From positions 43,588-107,587 of the forward strand of contig NZ_JARXRO010000020.1 of the NCBI RefSeq assembly GCF_029887935.1: a DNA stretch of 64,000 nucleotides, in the 5' to 3' direction. The notes under the pieces are model-generated. The model made no database searches. It was not told the origin of the DNA and saw only the letters and a list, made by a program, of their open reading frames with translations. A program made the translations under genes and the position numbers. Positions 52,902 to 61,590 of the stretch are shown here, piece after piece (positions within the stretch are counted from its first letter, which is position 1; each line of letters starts with the position of its first letter). This DNA is from Luteimonas kalidii. GTDB taxonomy: Bacteria; Pseudomonadota; Gammaproteobacteria; Xanthomonadales; Xanthomonadaceae.

Positions 52902-53978
52902 CTAATCCCAGCGCATCCCATCGAACAGCACGCTGGTGCGCGTCTCGCCGCGCGGGAGCGGCACCCCGACCTGGAGCGCGGCCAGCCGATAGCTGTCGAG
53001 GCGATGGATCTCCTCCAGGCGCGCGTCGTCGCCGGTCGCGTCCGCGCCCAGCCAACCCCAGCGGCGGAACTGGTGCAGGAACCAGCGCCCGTCCGACAGC
53101 CACGGGAAGTTCACCTCGCCATCGCCGTGGAAGCGCAACCGGGCGACACGCGGCGTGGTGTCTGGCGGCAGCAGGCAGTCGACCAGACTGGCCACGGGCA
53201 GGTCGATCGCGCCGTCGTCCGCCAGCCACTGCGCCGCCTGCGCGCGATGGTCTGGATCCTCGTCCAGCCAGCGGCAGGCCTCGAGCACCGCGGCCGTGAG
53301 TGCAGTCGCCGCCTCCGGCTCCAGTGCCGCGAACGCGCGTCGGCAGGCCAGCACCTTTTCCGGATGCCCGGGCCAGATCTCGCCGCTGCGGATCACCCGC
53401 GCGCCGGCGCCCAGTGCCTCTGCCTGGGCCGCCCACGGCTCCCCGGCGCAGTAGCCCTGTATCTCGCCGCGCGCCAGCGCCGTCGGCATCTCCGGCGGCG
53501 GCAGCGTCAGCGCCTGCACCTCGTGCAGCGGGTCGATCCCTTGCGCCGCCAGCCAGTAGTACAGCCACATCGCGTGGGTGCCGGTGGGGAAGGTCTGCGC
53601 CAGCTGCGGCCGCCGAGCCGGCACGTCCAGGGCCTCGCGCAGGGTCGCCCCTGCGCGCAGGCGCTGCGCCGCCTCCGGCGCAAGCACGATCGCCTGGCCG
53701 TTCTGGTTGAGCACCATCAGCACCGCCATCGGCGCCTGCGGTCCGCCGATGCCGGCGTCGACGCCGTAGACCATGCCGGCGAGCGCATGCGCGGCATCGA
53801 GTTCGCCCGACAGCAGCTTGTCGCGCACCGCCGCCCACGAACCCTGCCGTCGCAGCTCCAGCTGCAGGCCATGCGTACGGTCGAATCCCATCCGCACCGC
53901 CACCACCAGCGGCGCGCAGTCCACCAGCGGCATGTAGCCCAGGCGCAGGGGGCGGAGCGTTCCGGCGATGCGCGTCAT
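52902..53978 (-). CDS. nasS: Nitrate/nitrite sensor NasS
   Basis: 358 aa. Belongs to the NrtA/CmpA substrate-binding family, but has no signal peptide (MTRIAGTLRPLRLGYMPLVDCAPLVVAVRMGF) and no nrtBC transporter genes nearby. That makes it the cytoplasmic sensor NasS, which holds NasT inactive until it binds nitrate or nitrite. Motifs include FPTGTHAMWLYYWLAAQGIDP and IQGYCAGEPWAAQA. Its ATG overlaps the nasT stop by 4 bp. Confidence 0.9.
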   Translation of the reverse strand: MTRIAGTLRPLRLGYMPLVDCAPLVVAVRMGFDRTHGLQLELRRQGSWAAVRDKLLSGELDAAHALAGMVYGVDAGIGGPQAPMAVLMVLNQNGQAIVLAPEAAQRLRAGATLREALDVPARRPQLAQTFPTGTHAMWLYYWLAAQGIDPLHEVQALTLPPPEMPTALARGEIQGYCAGEPWAAQAEALGAGARVIRSGEIWPGHPEKVLACRRAFAALEPEAATALTAAVLEACRWLDEDPDHRAQAAQWLADDGAIDLPVASLVDCLLPPDTTPRVARLRFHGDGEVNFPWLSDGRWFLHQFRRWGWLGADATGDDARLEEIHRLDSYRLAALQVGVPLPRGETRTSVLFDGMRWD

Positions 53979-54550
53979 CCCAGCAGGTCCGCCATCGACA
54001 GGATCCGGCGCGCCACGTCGGCCAGTTTGAGGTTCTGTCGCATCGCCTGCTGGCGCAGCGCCGCGTAGGCGTCGCGTTCGCTCATGCCGCGTTTCTCCAT
54101 CAGCAGGCCCTTGGCCTGTTCGATCTGCTTGCGGTCCTGCAGCTGCTGCTGCACGCCTTCGAGCTGCTGGCGCAGCTGCGATTCCTGTTCGAAGCGCGCC
54201 AGCGCCACCTGGATGATCGGCCGCAGCCGCGACGGCGCCAGCCCGTCGACCACGTAGGCCGCCACGCCCGCGCCGACCGCGGCGCGGATCAGCTGTTCGT
54301 CGCCGTTGGCCGAGAACATCACCACCGGGCGCGGTGCGTGCCGGTGCAGCATCGCCAGCTGTTCCAGCGCGTCGCGCGAGGGCGAATCGACGTCGAGGAT
54401 CACCACGTCCGGCCGGTGCGCCTCCACCACCTTGAGCAGCGTGGCCACGCCGTCCACCACGTCCAGCACCTCGTGCCCGGCCGCGACCAGCGCGGCCCGC
54501 AGGTCGCCGATCGGCTTGGCCGTGTCGCTGATGAGGAGGATGCGGGGCAT
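53975..54550 (-). CDS. nasT: ANTAR-domain transcription antiterminator NasT
   Basis: 191 aa. N-terminal receiver-like domain (1-120) with VVILDVDSPSRDALEQL. A coiled linker follows, then a C-terminal ANTAR RNA-binding domain (about 125-190): DRKQIEQAKGLLMEKRGMSERDAYAALRQQAMRQNLKLADVARRIL. Would bind the two-hairpin leader of narK. First gene of nasT-nasS, divergent from the cysG-like gene. Confidence 0.94.
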   Translation of the reverse strand: MPRILLISDTAKPIGDLRAALVAAGHEVLDVVDGVATLLKVVEAHRPDVVILDVDSPSRDALEQLAMLHRHAPRPVVMFSANGDEQLIRAAVGAGVAAYVVDGLAPSRLRPIIQVALARFEQESQLRQQLEGVQQQLQDRKQIEQAKGLLMEKRGMSERDAYAALRQQAMRQNLKLADVARRILSMADLLG

Positions 54551-54592
54551 GCCTGTGGCGGCCGGCTGGCTGGCGGGAGCGGGGGGTTGGCG

Positions 54593-54613
54593 CTATGTTG
54601 CCTTGCAACATAG
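54593..54613. promoter_or_regulatory. Perfect operator-like palindrome between nasT and cysG
   Basis: Nine-base arms CTATGTTGC / GCAACATAG around CTT, AT-richer than its surroundings. It lies about 43 bp from the nasT start and about 33 bp from the cysG start in the 95-bp divergent gap. The shape suits a dimeric regulator controlling both genes. No known regulator consensus was recognised. Confidence 0.6.
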
Positions 54614-54645
54614 TCGCTCGCGACGCGGTTTGCCAAGGAGCCCCG

Positions 54646-55653
54646 ATGCCGCTGTATCCCCTGTTCGCCGACCTGGCCGGTCGCGAGGTGCTGGTCGTCG
54701 GCGGCGGCGAGGTCGCGCTGCGCAAGGTCGAGGCGCTGCTGCAGGCCGGCGCCCGGGTCCGGCTGCACGCGCACGAACTGCATCCGGTGCTCGCCGGCTG
54801 GATCGACGCCGGGCGGATCGACCGCCTGCGCGGCGACTTCGACCCGGCGTGGATCGACGCCGCCTGGCTGATGGTGGTGGCGACCGACGACGGCGCGTTC
54901 AACGCCACGCTCGCGGCGCAGGCGGGCGCGCGGCGCCGGTTCGCCAACGTGGTCGACGATGCCGCGCTCTCCACCTTCCAGGTGCCGGCGGTGATCGATC
55001 GTGCGCCCCTGCAACTCGCGATCTCCTCAGGCGGCGCCGCGCCGATGCTGGCCCGCCGACTGCGCGAACGCCTGGAGGCCGAACTCGATCCCGCGCTGGG
55101 CGCGCTCGCCGGCCTGTTCGCCCGCCACCGCACGGCGATCCGCGCGCGGCTGCCGGAACTCGGACACCGGCGGCGCTGGTTCGATGCGGTCATCGATGGC
55201 CCCGTGCCGGCACTGCTGCGCGAGGGGCGCGATGCGGACGCCGCGCAGGCGTTCCTGGCGATGCTGGACGATGCGGGCATGGTTCCGGCCGGTGGCCGCG
55301 CCAGCCTGGTCGGCACCGGTCCCGGCGACCCCGGCCAGCTCACGCTCGCCGCGCTGCGGGCGATGGCCCTGGCCGACGTGCTGCTGGTGGACGCCGCGGT
55401 GGCCGCGCCGGTGCTGGCGCTGGCGCGCAAGGACGCCACGCGGGAGCTGGCGCCGGGCGATCCGGACGCTTGTTCCGGGCGCGTACGCGACCACGCCGGC
55501 GCCGGTCGCCATGTGGTCTGGCTGCGGCCGGGCGATGGCTTCCGCGAGGCGCCCTTCGATGCGATCGCGACCGCACTGCGCGAGGCGGCGTGGCCATGCG
55601 AAGTGCATGCGGGCGTCGGCGACCCCGCCGCGTGGAAGAGGGCGGGCGCGTGA
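54646..55653 (+). CDS. cysG: CysG-like siroheme synthase with shortened methyltransferase domain
   Basis: 335 aa. The N-terminal precorrin-2 dehydrogenase/ferrochelatase module (about 1-210) has VLVVGGGEVALRKVEALLQAGARV and the family's central AISSGGAAPMLARRLRERLE. The C-terminal SUMT-like part (about 222-335) keeps only the first motif LVGTGPGDPGQLTLAALRAMALADVLLVD. It lacks the later VKGGDPFVFGR-type core, being about 115 aa instead of about 245. Methylation is thus expected from CobA. AAGGAG precedes the ATG. Full-length CysG is about 455-480 aa. Confidence 0.88.
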   Translation: MPLYPLFADLAGREVLVVGGGEVALRKVEALLQAGARVRLHAHELHPVLAGWIDAGRIDRLRGDFDPAWIDAAWLMVVATDDGAFNATLAAQAGARRRFANVVDDAALSTFQVPAVIDRAPLQLAISSGGAAPMLARRLRERLEAELDPALGALAGLFARHRTAIRARLPELGHRRRWFDAVIDGPVPALLREGRDADAAQAFLAMLDDAGMVPAGGRASLVGTGPGDPGQLTLAALRAMALADVLLVDAAVAAPVLALARKDATRELAPGDPDACSGRVRDHAGAGRHVVWLRPGDGFREAPFDAIATALREAAWPCEVHAGVGDPAAWKRAGA

Positions 55654-55879
55654 CGTCGACATGGAACCGGACCTCCGCGCGGCCGTGCAGGCAACGGGCG
55701 CACCAGGCGTACCGCGCCGCCGTCCTCCGGCGTCTTCGCATGGCGAAGCCTCGCACGCGGTAGCGGAAACCCGGCGCGGTCCGGCGCATCCGGATGCACG
55801 GTGAGGAACGAAGCCCCGTCGGCGGGGCTGCCAATCGGTGCCTGCTGCCGATCCGACGCAGCGCCAGGCGTGGCGGGAT

Positions 55880-57598
55880 CTACTCCGCGGCGACGCTGGC
55901 CGAGGTGATCAGCGACTGCAGGTCGTCTTCGAGCCGGGAGATGCGTTCGGCCAGCAGCGCGGTTTCCGTCGGGCTCACGTGCACCAGGCCGTCCAGCAGT
56001 TCCGACAGTTGCACCAGCCGGTCGCGGTGCTGGCGCACGTCGAGGCGGCTGCGGCGGCCGCGCAGGTCGCCGACCTCGGTCGGCGCGCCGACGCGCCGGC
56101 AGTACTCGCGCAGCACCAGGCCCATGCGCGACGCGGCGCGCAGGTCGGCATCGCTCCAGGGTTCGCTGCTGCCGCGCACGGTCTCGTGCCAGGCGCCGAA
56201 ACTCTCGCGCGGGCCGATCCGGGTGCCGTCGCCGTCGACCACGAACGGCTCGTCCGGGCGGCCGGCCCAGCGCACGTCCTCGACCTGCTCGCAGCGGAAG
56301 TACAGCAGCCACTCCTCGCGGGCCGGATCGAGCGCCAGCGCCAGCACGCCGGCGATGCCGTCGGCAGCCTGCGGGCTCGGGCTCCAGTCGTCGACGCGCG
56401 CCGTGTATGCGGGCGCGCCCGGTCCCGAAACCCGCGCCAGCCAGGCCAGCAGGTCGGGGATGCGTTCGGCCGGCGGCGTGCGCCCGGCACTGTGCCAGTG
56501 CCCGGACCGCAGCAACGCCACCCCGTCCGCGCGCAATGCGCGCAGCAGCAGGTCCAGTTCGCTGGCCAGCGCCAGGCGTGCGTCGCTGGCATGGGCCAGG
56601 CGCACCGCCAGCGTGTCGCGCACGCCTCTCGTTTCCTCCTCGGTACGCGCGGCCTCCTGCTGTTCGCGCGCGGCCACGCGCATCGACACGAACAGGCCGA
56701 ACAGGTCGGCCGCCGCGCGTACGCCGGGCGACAGATGACGCACGGCGCGGTGGTGGCAGGCGATCAGGCCCCACAGGCGGCCGCCGGCGACGATCGAGAT
56801 CGACATGGACGCGGCCACGCCCATGTTCGCCAGGTACTCCAGGTGCACCGGCGAGACGCTGCGCAGTGACAGCTGGCCGAGGTCGAGCGGTTCGCCGCGC
56901 ACGTCGCGGTCGGGCAGGATCGGCACCGGCGCATAGCGCGCGTCCGGAATCACGCGGATGCGGTTGTGCAGGTACAGGCGCCTGGCCTGGGGCGGGATGT
57001 CGGAGGCCGGATAGCGCAGGCCGAGGTAGGGCGGCATCGCCGAGTCGCGAGATTCGGCCACCACCTCGCCCGAGTCGTCGTGCAGGAAGCGGTACACCAT
57101 CACCCGGTCGTAGCCGGTGAGCAGGCGTACCTGTTCGGCGACCCGCTGGTGGAAGCTGTCGTCGGCGCCGCCCTGGGCGACGCGCGCGATCATCGCCTGC
57201 GCCACCACCGTCGGCGAGCGCTCGCCCGCGGTGCGCGCCTGCGGCTCGATCTCGATGTGCACCAGCCCGTCGGCGACATGCACCCCCACTTCGCACAGCA
57301 TGGCCAGCGGACCGATGTTGGCCACCGCGGCGCGCTGCGCGGGCGCGCCGGGCTCGCTGAAGTCGACCGCCTCGGCGATGGTCTGGATCACGTCGTCGGT
57401 GATGAACTCGCGCAGCGAATGGCGCAGCATGTCCTCCGGCGCCACCGCGGCGAGCGCCTCGATGTTGGCCGAGACATGGTGGATCGACCAGTCCGGCAGC
57501 CGGCAGCTGATCAGGTATCCATGCGGCTGGATCGCACCCGACAGGTGGATCGGCTCGTTGGCGCAGACCTGGAGCGCGCGTTCGAGTTCGGGGGTCAT
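55880..57598 (-). CDS. bphP: Bacteriophytochrome photosensory protein without kinase
   Basis: 572 aa. PAS (about 10-110), GAF (about 140-310) and PHY (about 320-500) domains. The chromophore Cys is Cys12 in VCANEPIHLSGAIQPHG. The bilin contact motif RYPASDIPPQ is at 195-204. The PHY tongue motif GPRESF is present. No H-box or ATPase follows; only a short coiled coil (LAERISRLEDDLQSLI). Absorbs red/far-red light with a biliverdin cofactor. Starts 2 bp after the heme oxygenase gene stop, and is co-transcribed with it. Confidence 0.93.
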   Translation of the reverse strand: MTPELERALQVCANEPIHLSGAIQPHGYLISCRLPDWSIHHVSANIEALAAVAPEDMLRHSLREFITDDVIQTIAEAVDFSEPGAPAQRAAVANIGPLAMLCEVGVHVADGLVHIEIEPQARTAGERSPTVVAQAMIARVAQGGADDSFHQRVAEQVRLLTGYDRVMVYRFLHDDSGEVVAESRDSAMPPYLGLRYPASDIPPQARRLYLHNRIRVIPDARYAPVPILPDRDVRGEPLDLGQLSLRSVSPVHLEYLANMGVAASMSISIVAGGRLWGLIACHHRAVRHLSPGVRAAADLFGLFVSMRVAAREQQEAARTEEETRGVRDTLAVRLAHASDARLALASELDLLLRALRADGVALLRSGHWHSAGRTPPAERIPDLLAWLARVSGPGAPAYTARVDDWSPSPQAADGIAGVLALALDPAREEWLLYFRCEQVEDVRWAGRPDEPFVVDGDGTRIGPRESFGAWHETVRGSSEPWSDADLRAASRMGLVLREYCRRVGAPTEVGDLRGRRSRLDVRQHRDRLVQLSELLDGLVHVSPTETALLAERISRLEDDLQSLITSASVAAE

Positions 57599-57600
57599 CG

Positions 57601-58131
57601 TCACGACTCCTTGCCGTGGATCACGGGAATGCGCTCGAAACCGCGCTCGAAACACGAGCGCACCAGTGCGAAGGCGGCGCGTGCGCCTTCCTCGGCCTGG
57701 GCCATGCGCACGGCGTCGTCGACGTCCAGGGCCTGCAGCCGCGCCTGCAGCGCGCCCCATTCGTCGGACGTCGCGTGGCGATCGAGGAAGCGTGCGCCGC
57801 GGTCGGGATCGAAACCCAGCGCACGCGCATCACGCAGCAGCACGCGCGCACCCATGCTGCTGCCGGCCATCACGTATTCCCAGCCCAGGCGCGCGGCCTG
57901 TCCGGCCACTGCGCGATGCGTGCCTTCGGCGGTCAGCGGGAGCAGCGAGAGCGCGGTGAGGTCGCGCGCCAGCCACGCCGAGTGGCGCGGCACGGCATCG
58001 ATCGTGCGTTCGAAGTCGGCGGCGAACCGGTGCATGCCCAGGATGTAGCGGCGATAGGTGGCGACCGAATCCAGCCCGTGCGGAAACAGCCCGTCGACCT
58101 GTCCATGCAGCTGCGCGGTGGCCGCGCGCAG
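57601..58131 (-). CDS. bphO: Heme oxygenase (biliverdin-forming), start unclear
   Basis: Cuts heme to biliverdin, the chromophore of the adjacent phytochrome. The conserved start of the fold, LRAATAQLHGQVDGLFPHGLD with the heme-ligand His, lies upstream of the first in-frame ATG (58035), so that ATG cannot be the real start. No in-frame ATG, GTG or TTG occurs between the upstream stop (58321) and 58035. The left boundary here is set at a CTG (58131) preceding the fold. GC3 bias extends further to about 58200. The C-terminal part (RHSAWLARDLTALSLLPL; LGWEYVMAGSSMGARVL) is typical. A non-standard start or a small sequence error is likely. Confidence 0.75.
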   Translation of the reverse strand: MRAATAQLHGQVDGLFPHGLDSVATYRRYILGMHRFAADFERTIDAVPRHSAWLARDLTALSLLPLTAEGTHRAVAGQAARLGWEYVMAGSSMGARVLLRDARALGFDPDRGARFLDRHATSDEWGALQARLQALDVDDAVRMAQAEEGARAAFALVRSCFERGFERIPVIHGKES

Positions 58132-58315
58132 GCGCTCCCGTGCTCCGCCGATGGCGGGGATGGAGGGAGTGCCCGGGGTGATGGCGGCGTCGATGGCGGG
58201 AAGGATACCGGCCCGTACGCTGGCTGCCGCCGCAGTCGATTCAGGAAGATGAGCAAACCGTCCACACCCCGCGCCATCGCTACAATGTCGGTCTTCACGA
58301 ACCTGTCCCGTTCCC

Positions 58316-59218
58316 GTGCCCTACCCCGATTACGACTTCGCCAGCCATCGATTCGAGGTCCGTCCCGGGATCAGGATGCACTACCTGGACGAAGGCCCGC
58401 GCGACGGTGAGGTGGTGCTGGCCCTGCACGGCAATCCGTCGTGGAGCTACTACTGGCGCCATCTCGTCCATGGGCTGCGCGACCGCTATCGCGTCGTCGT
58501 GCCCGATCATGTCGGCATGGGGCTTTCGGACAAGCCCGACGACGATGCCGGCGCCGTGCCGCGCTACGACTACACCCTGCAGTCGCGGGTCGACGACATC
58601 GGCGTGCTGCTCGCGCACCTGGGCATCGACGGCCCGCTGACCCTGGCGGTGCACGACTGGGGCGGGATGATCGGATTCGGATGGGCGCTGGCGGCTCCCG
58701 AGCGCGTGCGGCGGCTGGTGGTGCTCAACACCGCCGCCTTCCCGATGCCGGCGGGCAAGCCGATGCCGTGGCAGATCGCGCTGGGCCGCGATTACCACAT
58801 CGGCGAACTGGTGATCCGGGGATTCAATGCGTTCTCCGCCGGTGCCTCGCACCTCGGCGTCGAGCGGCGCATGCCGCGCGCGGTGCGTCGCGCCTACGTG
58901 GCGCCCTACGACAGCTGGCACAACCGCATCGCGACCGTGCGCTTCATGCAGGACATTCCGCTGGCCGAAGGCGACCGCGCGTGGCCGCTGGTGGCGGCGT
59001 CGGCCGAGCGCCTGGCCGGCTATGCCGACCGCCCTGCCTTCCTGGGGTGGGGGCTGAAGGACTTCGTCTTCGACGAAGACTTCCTCGACCGCTTCCGTGC
59101 CGCGTGGCCGCAGGCCGAGGTGCATGCGTTCGAGGACGCCGGCCACTACGTGCTGGAGGACCGGCACGCGGTGCTGGTCCCCGCCATCCGCGCCTTTCTC
59201 GATCGCCACCCGCTCTGA
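58316..59218 (+). CDS. oleB: Beta-lactone decarboxylase OleB (haloalkane-dehalogenase fold)
   Basis: 300 aa, GTG start. Alpha/beta hydrolase with nucleophile Asp114 in AVHDWGGMIGFG, the oxyanion motif HGNPSWSYYWRHL and the C-terminal His in DAGHYVLEDRHAVL. Decarboxylates the cis-beta-lactone made by OleC to the olefin. The N-terminus PYPDYDFASHRFEVRPGIRMHYLDEG matches Xanthomonas OleB. Divergent from bphO and followed by an antisense YkgJ gene before oleC. Confidence 0.94.
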   Translation: MPYPDYDFASHRFEVRPGIRMHYLDEGPRDGEVVLALHGNPSWSYYWRHLVHGLRDRYRVVVPDHVGMGLSDKPDDDAGAVPRYDYTLQSRVDDIGVLLAHLGIDGPLTLAVHDWGGMIGFGWALAAPERVRRLVVLNTAAFPMPAGKPMPWQIALGRDYHIGELVIRGFNAFSAGASHLGVERRMPRAVRRAYVAPYDSWHNRIATVRFMQDIPLAEGDRAWPLVAASAERLAGYADRPAFLGWGLKDFVFDEDFLDRFRAAWPQAEVHAFEDAGHYVLEDRHAVLVPAIRAFLDRHPL

Positions 59219-59327
59219 CGGCCATCGCGCGGGGCGGGGAAGGGCGCGCGGTGGGGCCGGGGTGCCATGCGTGCGCCGGGGAAGTTCGACCGGATCGCGC
59301 CACGCGCAGGCACGCGGTGTTCGGCGC

Positions 59328-59759
59328 TCACGCCGCGAGCGGAGGCAGCCTGGGCGCGGGCGGCGTGTTGCCGTTGTCGTCGGGACGGTCGCCATCGTTG
59401 CCGGCGGGGTCGCGCCAGCGCCAGTCGGCGGGGCCGAGTAGCGGGAGGCCATGCGCGAGCCGGGCCTTGTCGCACTGCGGGCTGGCCCGCCCGTGTTCCC
59501 ACGAGGCGTCGACCTCACGGCACACCGAGGGCCGCTGCGGGTGGATCGTGCAGCGCGAATACACCCCGATCTCGGCATCCAGGGCGATGCAGCGCACCGG
59601 TTCGGAATAGGTGCCGCGCATGCACAGGCGGTGGGCGTCGAGGCGCTCGGTGAGCCCGGCGGGGACGCCGCCGGCGACGGCATCGTCGGCTTCCATCCAG
59701 TGGAACGCCACCCGGTACCGCGTGCAGCAGGCGCCGCAGGTGAGGCAGGGATGCGGCAT
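59328..59759 (-). CDS. YkgJ-family cysteine-cluster protein
   Basis: 143 aa. The N-terminal cluster LTCGACCTRYR, with later Cys in CMRGTY, RCIALD, SRCTIHP and VCREVD, fits the YkgJ CxxCxxCC family that likely binds a metal centre. Codes between oleB and oleC but on the opposite strand. Function unknown. The C-terminal 30 residues are Asp/Asn/Pro rich. Confidence 0.88.
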   Translation of the reverse strand: MPHPCLTCGACCTRYRVAFHWMEADDAVAGGVPAGLTERLDAHRLCMRGTYSEPVRCIALDAEIGVYSRCTIHPQRPSVCREVDASWEHGRASPQCDKARLAHGLPLLGPADWRWRDPAGNDGDRPDDNGNTPPAPRLPPLAA

Positions 59760-59833
59760 GGCGGCGGCAGCGGCAGCAGGGGGATGCGGATTCTTCGCCC
59801 AGCCGGCGCCCCGCGCAAGAGGCGCGCCGTCCC

Positions 59834-59864
59834 CGTAGCCCGGGTCAGCAAAGCGCACCCGGGG
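59834..59864. repeat. REP-like half element F
   Basis: CGTAGCCCGGGTCAGCAAAG... with GCACCCGGGG. A diverged single arm of the REP-like class, in the ykgJ-oleC gap. Confidence 0.6.
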
Positions 59865-59952
59865 CCCGCGCGACTCATGCCATTGCCGCCCGATCGGCAT
59901 GACCGCAGCGCGTGTGCCCGAGCGGTACCGCCCCGCGGGCGATAATCCCGGC

Positions 59953-61590
59953 ATGAACCCACCGTGCAACATCGCCGCCGCGCTGCCGCGGCTGGCGGCC
60001 GAGGCGCCCGGGCGCGTCGCCATGCGCAGCCCGGGGCGTGACGGCCGGTACGCGCACGCATTGACCTACGGCGAGCTGGATGCGCGCAGCGACGCGATCG
60101 CCGCAGGACTCGCCCGCCACGGCATCGGGCGCGGCACGCGCACGGTGCTGATGGTGCGGCCGACGCCCGAGTTCTTCCTGCTGATGTTCGCGCTGTTCAA
60201 GGCCGGCGCGGTGCCGGTGCTGGTGGACCCCGGCATCGACCGGCGGGCGCTGCGGCAGTGCCTCGACGAAGCGCAGCCGGAGGCCTTCATCGGCATCCCG
60301 CTGGCGCATCTGGCGCGCGTGCTGCTGGGCTGGGCGAAGGGCGTGCGGGTGCGCATCACCACCGGCCGCCGTGCGTGGCTGGCCGATGCCACGCTCGACC
60401 GGGTCGAACGCGACGGCAGCGGCGCCGGCCCGCAGCTGACCGACACCTCGCCCGACGACGTCGCGGCGATCCTGTTCACCAGCGGCTCGACCGGCGTGCC
60501 CAAGGGCGTGGTGTACCGCCACCGCCACTTCGTCGCCCAGGTCGAACTGCTGCGGGCGGCGTTCGGGATCGAGGCGGGCGGGATCGACTTCCCGACGTTC
60601 CCGCCGTTCGCCCTGTTCGATCCCGCGCTGGGGCTGACCTCGATCATTCCCGACATGGATCCCACCCGGCCGGCGCGAGCCGACCCGCACCGGCTGCATG
60701 CCGCGATCGCGCGCTACGGCGTCGACCAGCTGTTCGGGTCGCCGGCGCTGATGCGCGTGCTGGCCGAGCACGGCGCGCCACTGCCGACGCTCCGCAGGGT
60801 GACCTCGGCGGGTGCACCCGTGCCGCCCGAAGTCGTGGCGCGGATGCTGGAGCTGCTGCCCGGCGACGCACGATTCTGGACGCCGTACGGCGCCACCGAA
60901 TGCCTGCCGGTGGCGGTGATCGAAGGCCGCGAACTGCTGGCGCTGCGCGAACGCACCGAGCAGGGCGCAGGCACCTGCGTCGGCCGTCCGGTGCCGCCGA
61001 ACGATGTCCGCATCATCCGCATCACCGACGCGGCCATCGAGGCGTGGTCGGACGACCTGCTGGTCGCGCCCGGCGAGGTGGGCGAGATCACCGTCGCCGG
61101 TCCCACCGCCACCGATGCGTATTTCAACCGCGAGGCGCAGACGCGGCTGGCGAAGATCCGCGAGCCTCGAGGCGAGGCCGGGCGCGTGGTCCATCGCATG
61201 GGCGATCTCGGCTGGTTCGACGACGAAGGGCGACTGTGGTTCTGCGGACGCAAGTCGCACCGGGTGGAGACTGCCGATGGACCGCTCTACACCGAGCAGG
61301 TCGAGCCGGTGTTCAACGTGCATCCGGACGTGCGCCGGACCGCGCTGGTGGGCGTCGGCGCACCGGGCGCACGGCAACCCGTACTGTGCGTCGAGACCAT
61401 GCCGCGGATCGCACGCCGCGAACGGTCGCGCATCGCGCACGAACTGCGCGCGATCGGGGCACGCCTGCCGCACACCGCGCGCATCGAACGCATCGCGTTC
61501 CATCCGCGCTTCCCGGTCGACATCCGCCACAACGCCAAGATCGGCCGCGAAGCGCTGGCGCGCTGGGCCGCAGGCAGGAGCCGCGCATGA
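59953..61590 (+). CDS. oleC: Beta-lactone synthetase OleC (ANL superfamily)
   Basis: 545 aa. Adenylates the beta-hydroxy acid made by OleD and closes the beta-lactone. The ATP loop is [17 protein letters not shown]. The adenylate site motif is [15 protein letters not shown], then [25 protein letters not shown]. The start [12 protein letters not shown] matches the Xanthomonas protein; an upstream ATG at 59899 was not used. Overlaps oleD by 4 bp. Confidence 0.94.
   Translation: MNPPCNIAAALPRLAAEAPGRVAMRSPGRDGRYAHALTYGELDARSDAIAAGLARHGIGRGTRTVLMVRPTPEFFLLMFALFKAGAVPVLVDPGIDRRALRQCLDEAQPEAFIGIPLAHLARVLLGWAKGVRVRITTGRRAWLADATLDRVERDGSGAGPQLTDTSPDDVAAILFTSGSTGVPKGVVYRHRHFVAQVELLRAAFGIEAGGIDFPTFPPFALFDPALGLTSIIPDMDPTRPARADPHRLHAAIARYGVDQLFGSPALMRVLAEHGAPLPTLRRVTSAGAPVPPEVVARMLELLPGDARFWTPYGATECLPVAVIEGRELLALRERTEQGAGTCVGRPVPPNDVRIIRITDAAIEAWSDDLLVAPGEVGEITVAGPTATDAYFNREAQTRLAKIREPRGEAGRVVHRMGDLGWFDDEGRLWFCGRKSHRVETADGPLYTEQVEPVFNVHPDVRRTALVGVGAPGARQPVLCVETMPRIARRERSRIAHELRAIGARLPHTARIERIAFHPRFPVDIRHNAKIGREALARWAAGRSRA

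Noticed and set aside
52902-53978. Nitrate ABC transporter binding protein NrtA
   Set aside because: No signal peptide or lipobox and no permease or ATPase genes nearby. The overlap with an ANTAR gene fits NasS instead.
57601-58035. Heme oxygenase starting at the first ATG (144 aa)
   Set aside because: This would remove the heme-ligand His and the first helix, which are clearly encoded just upstream in the same frame.
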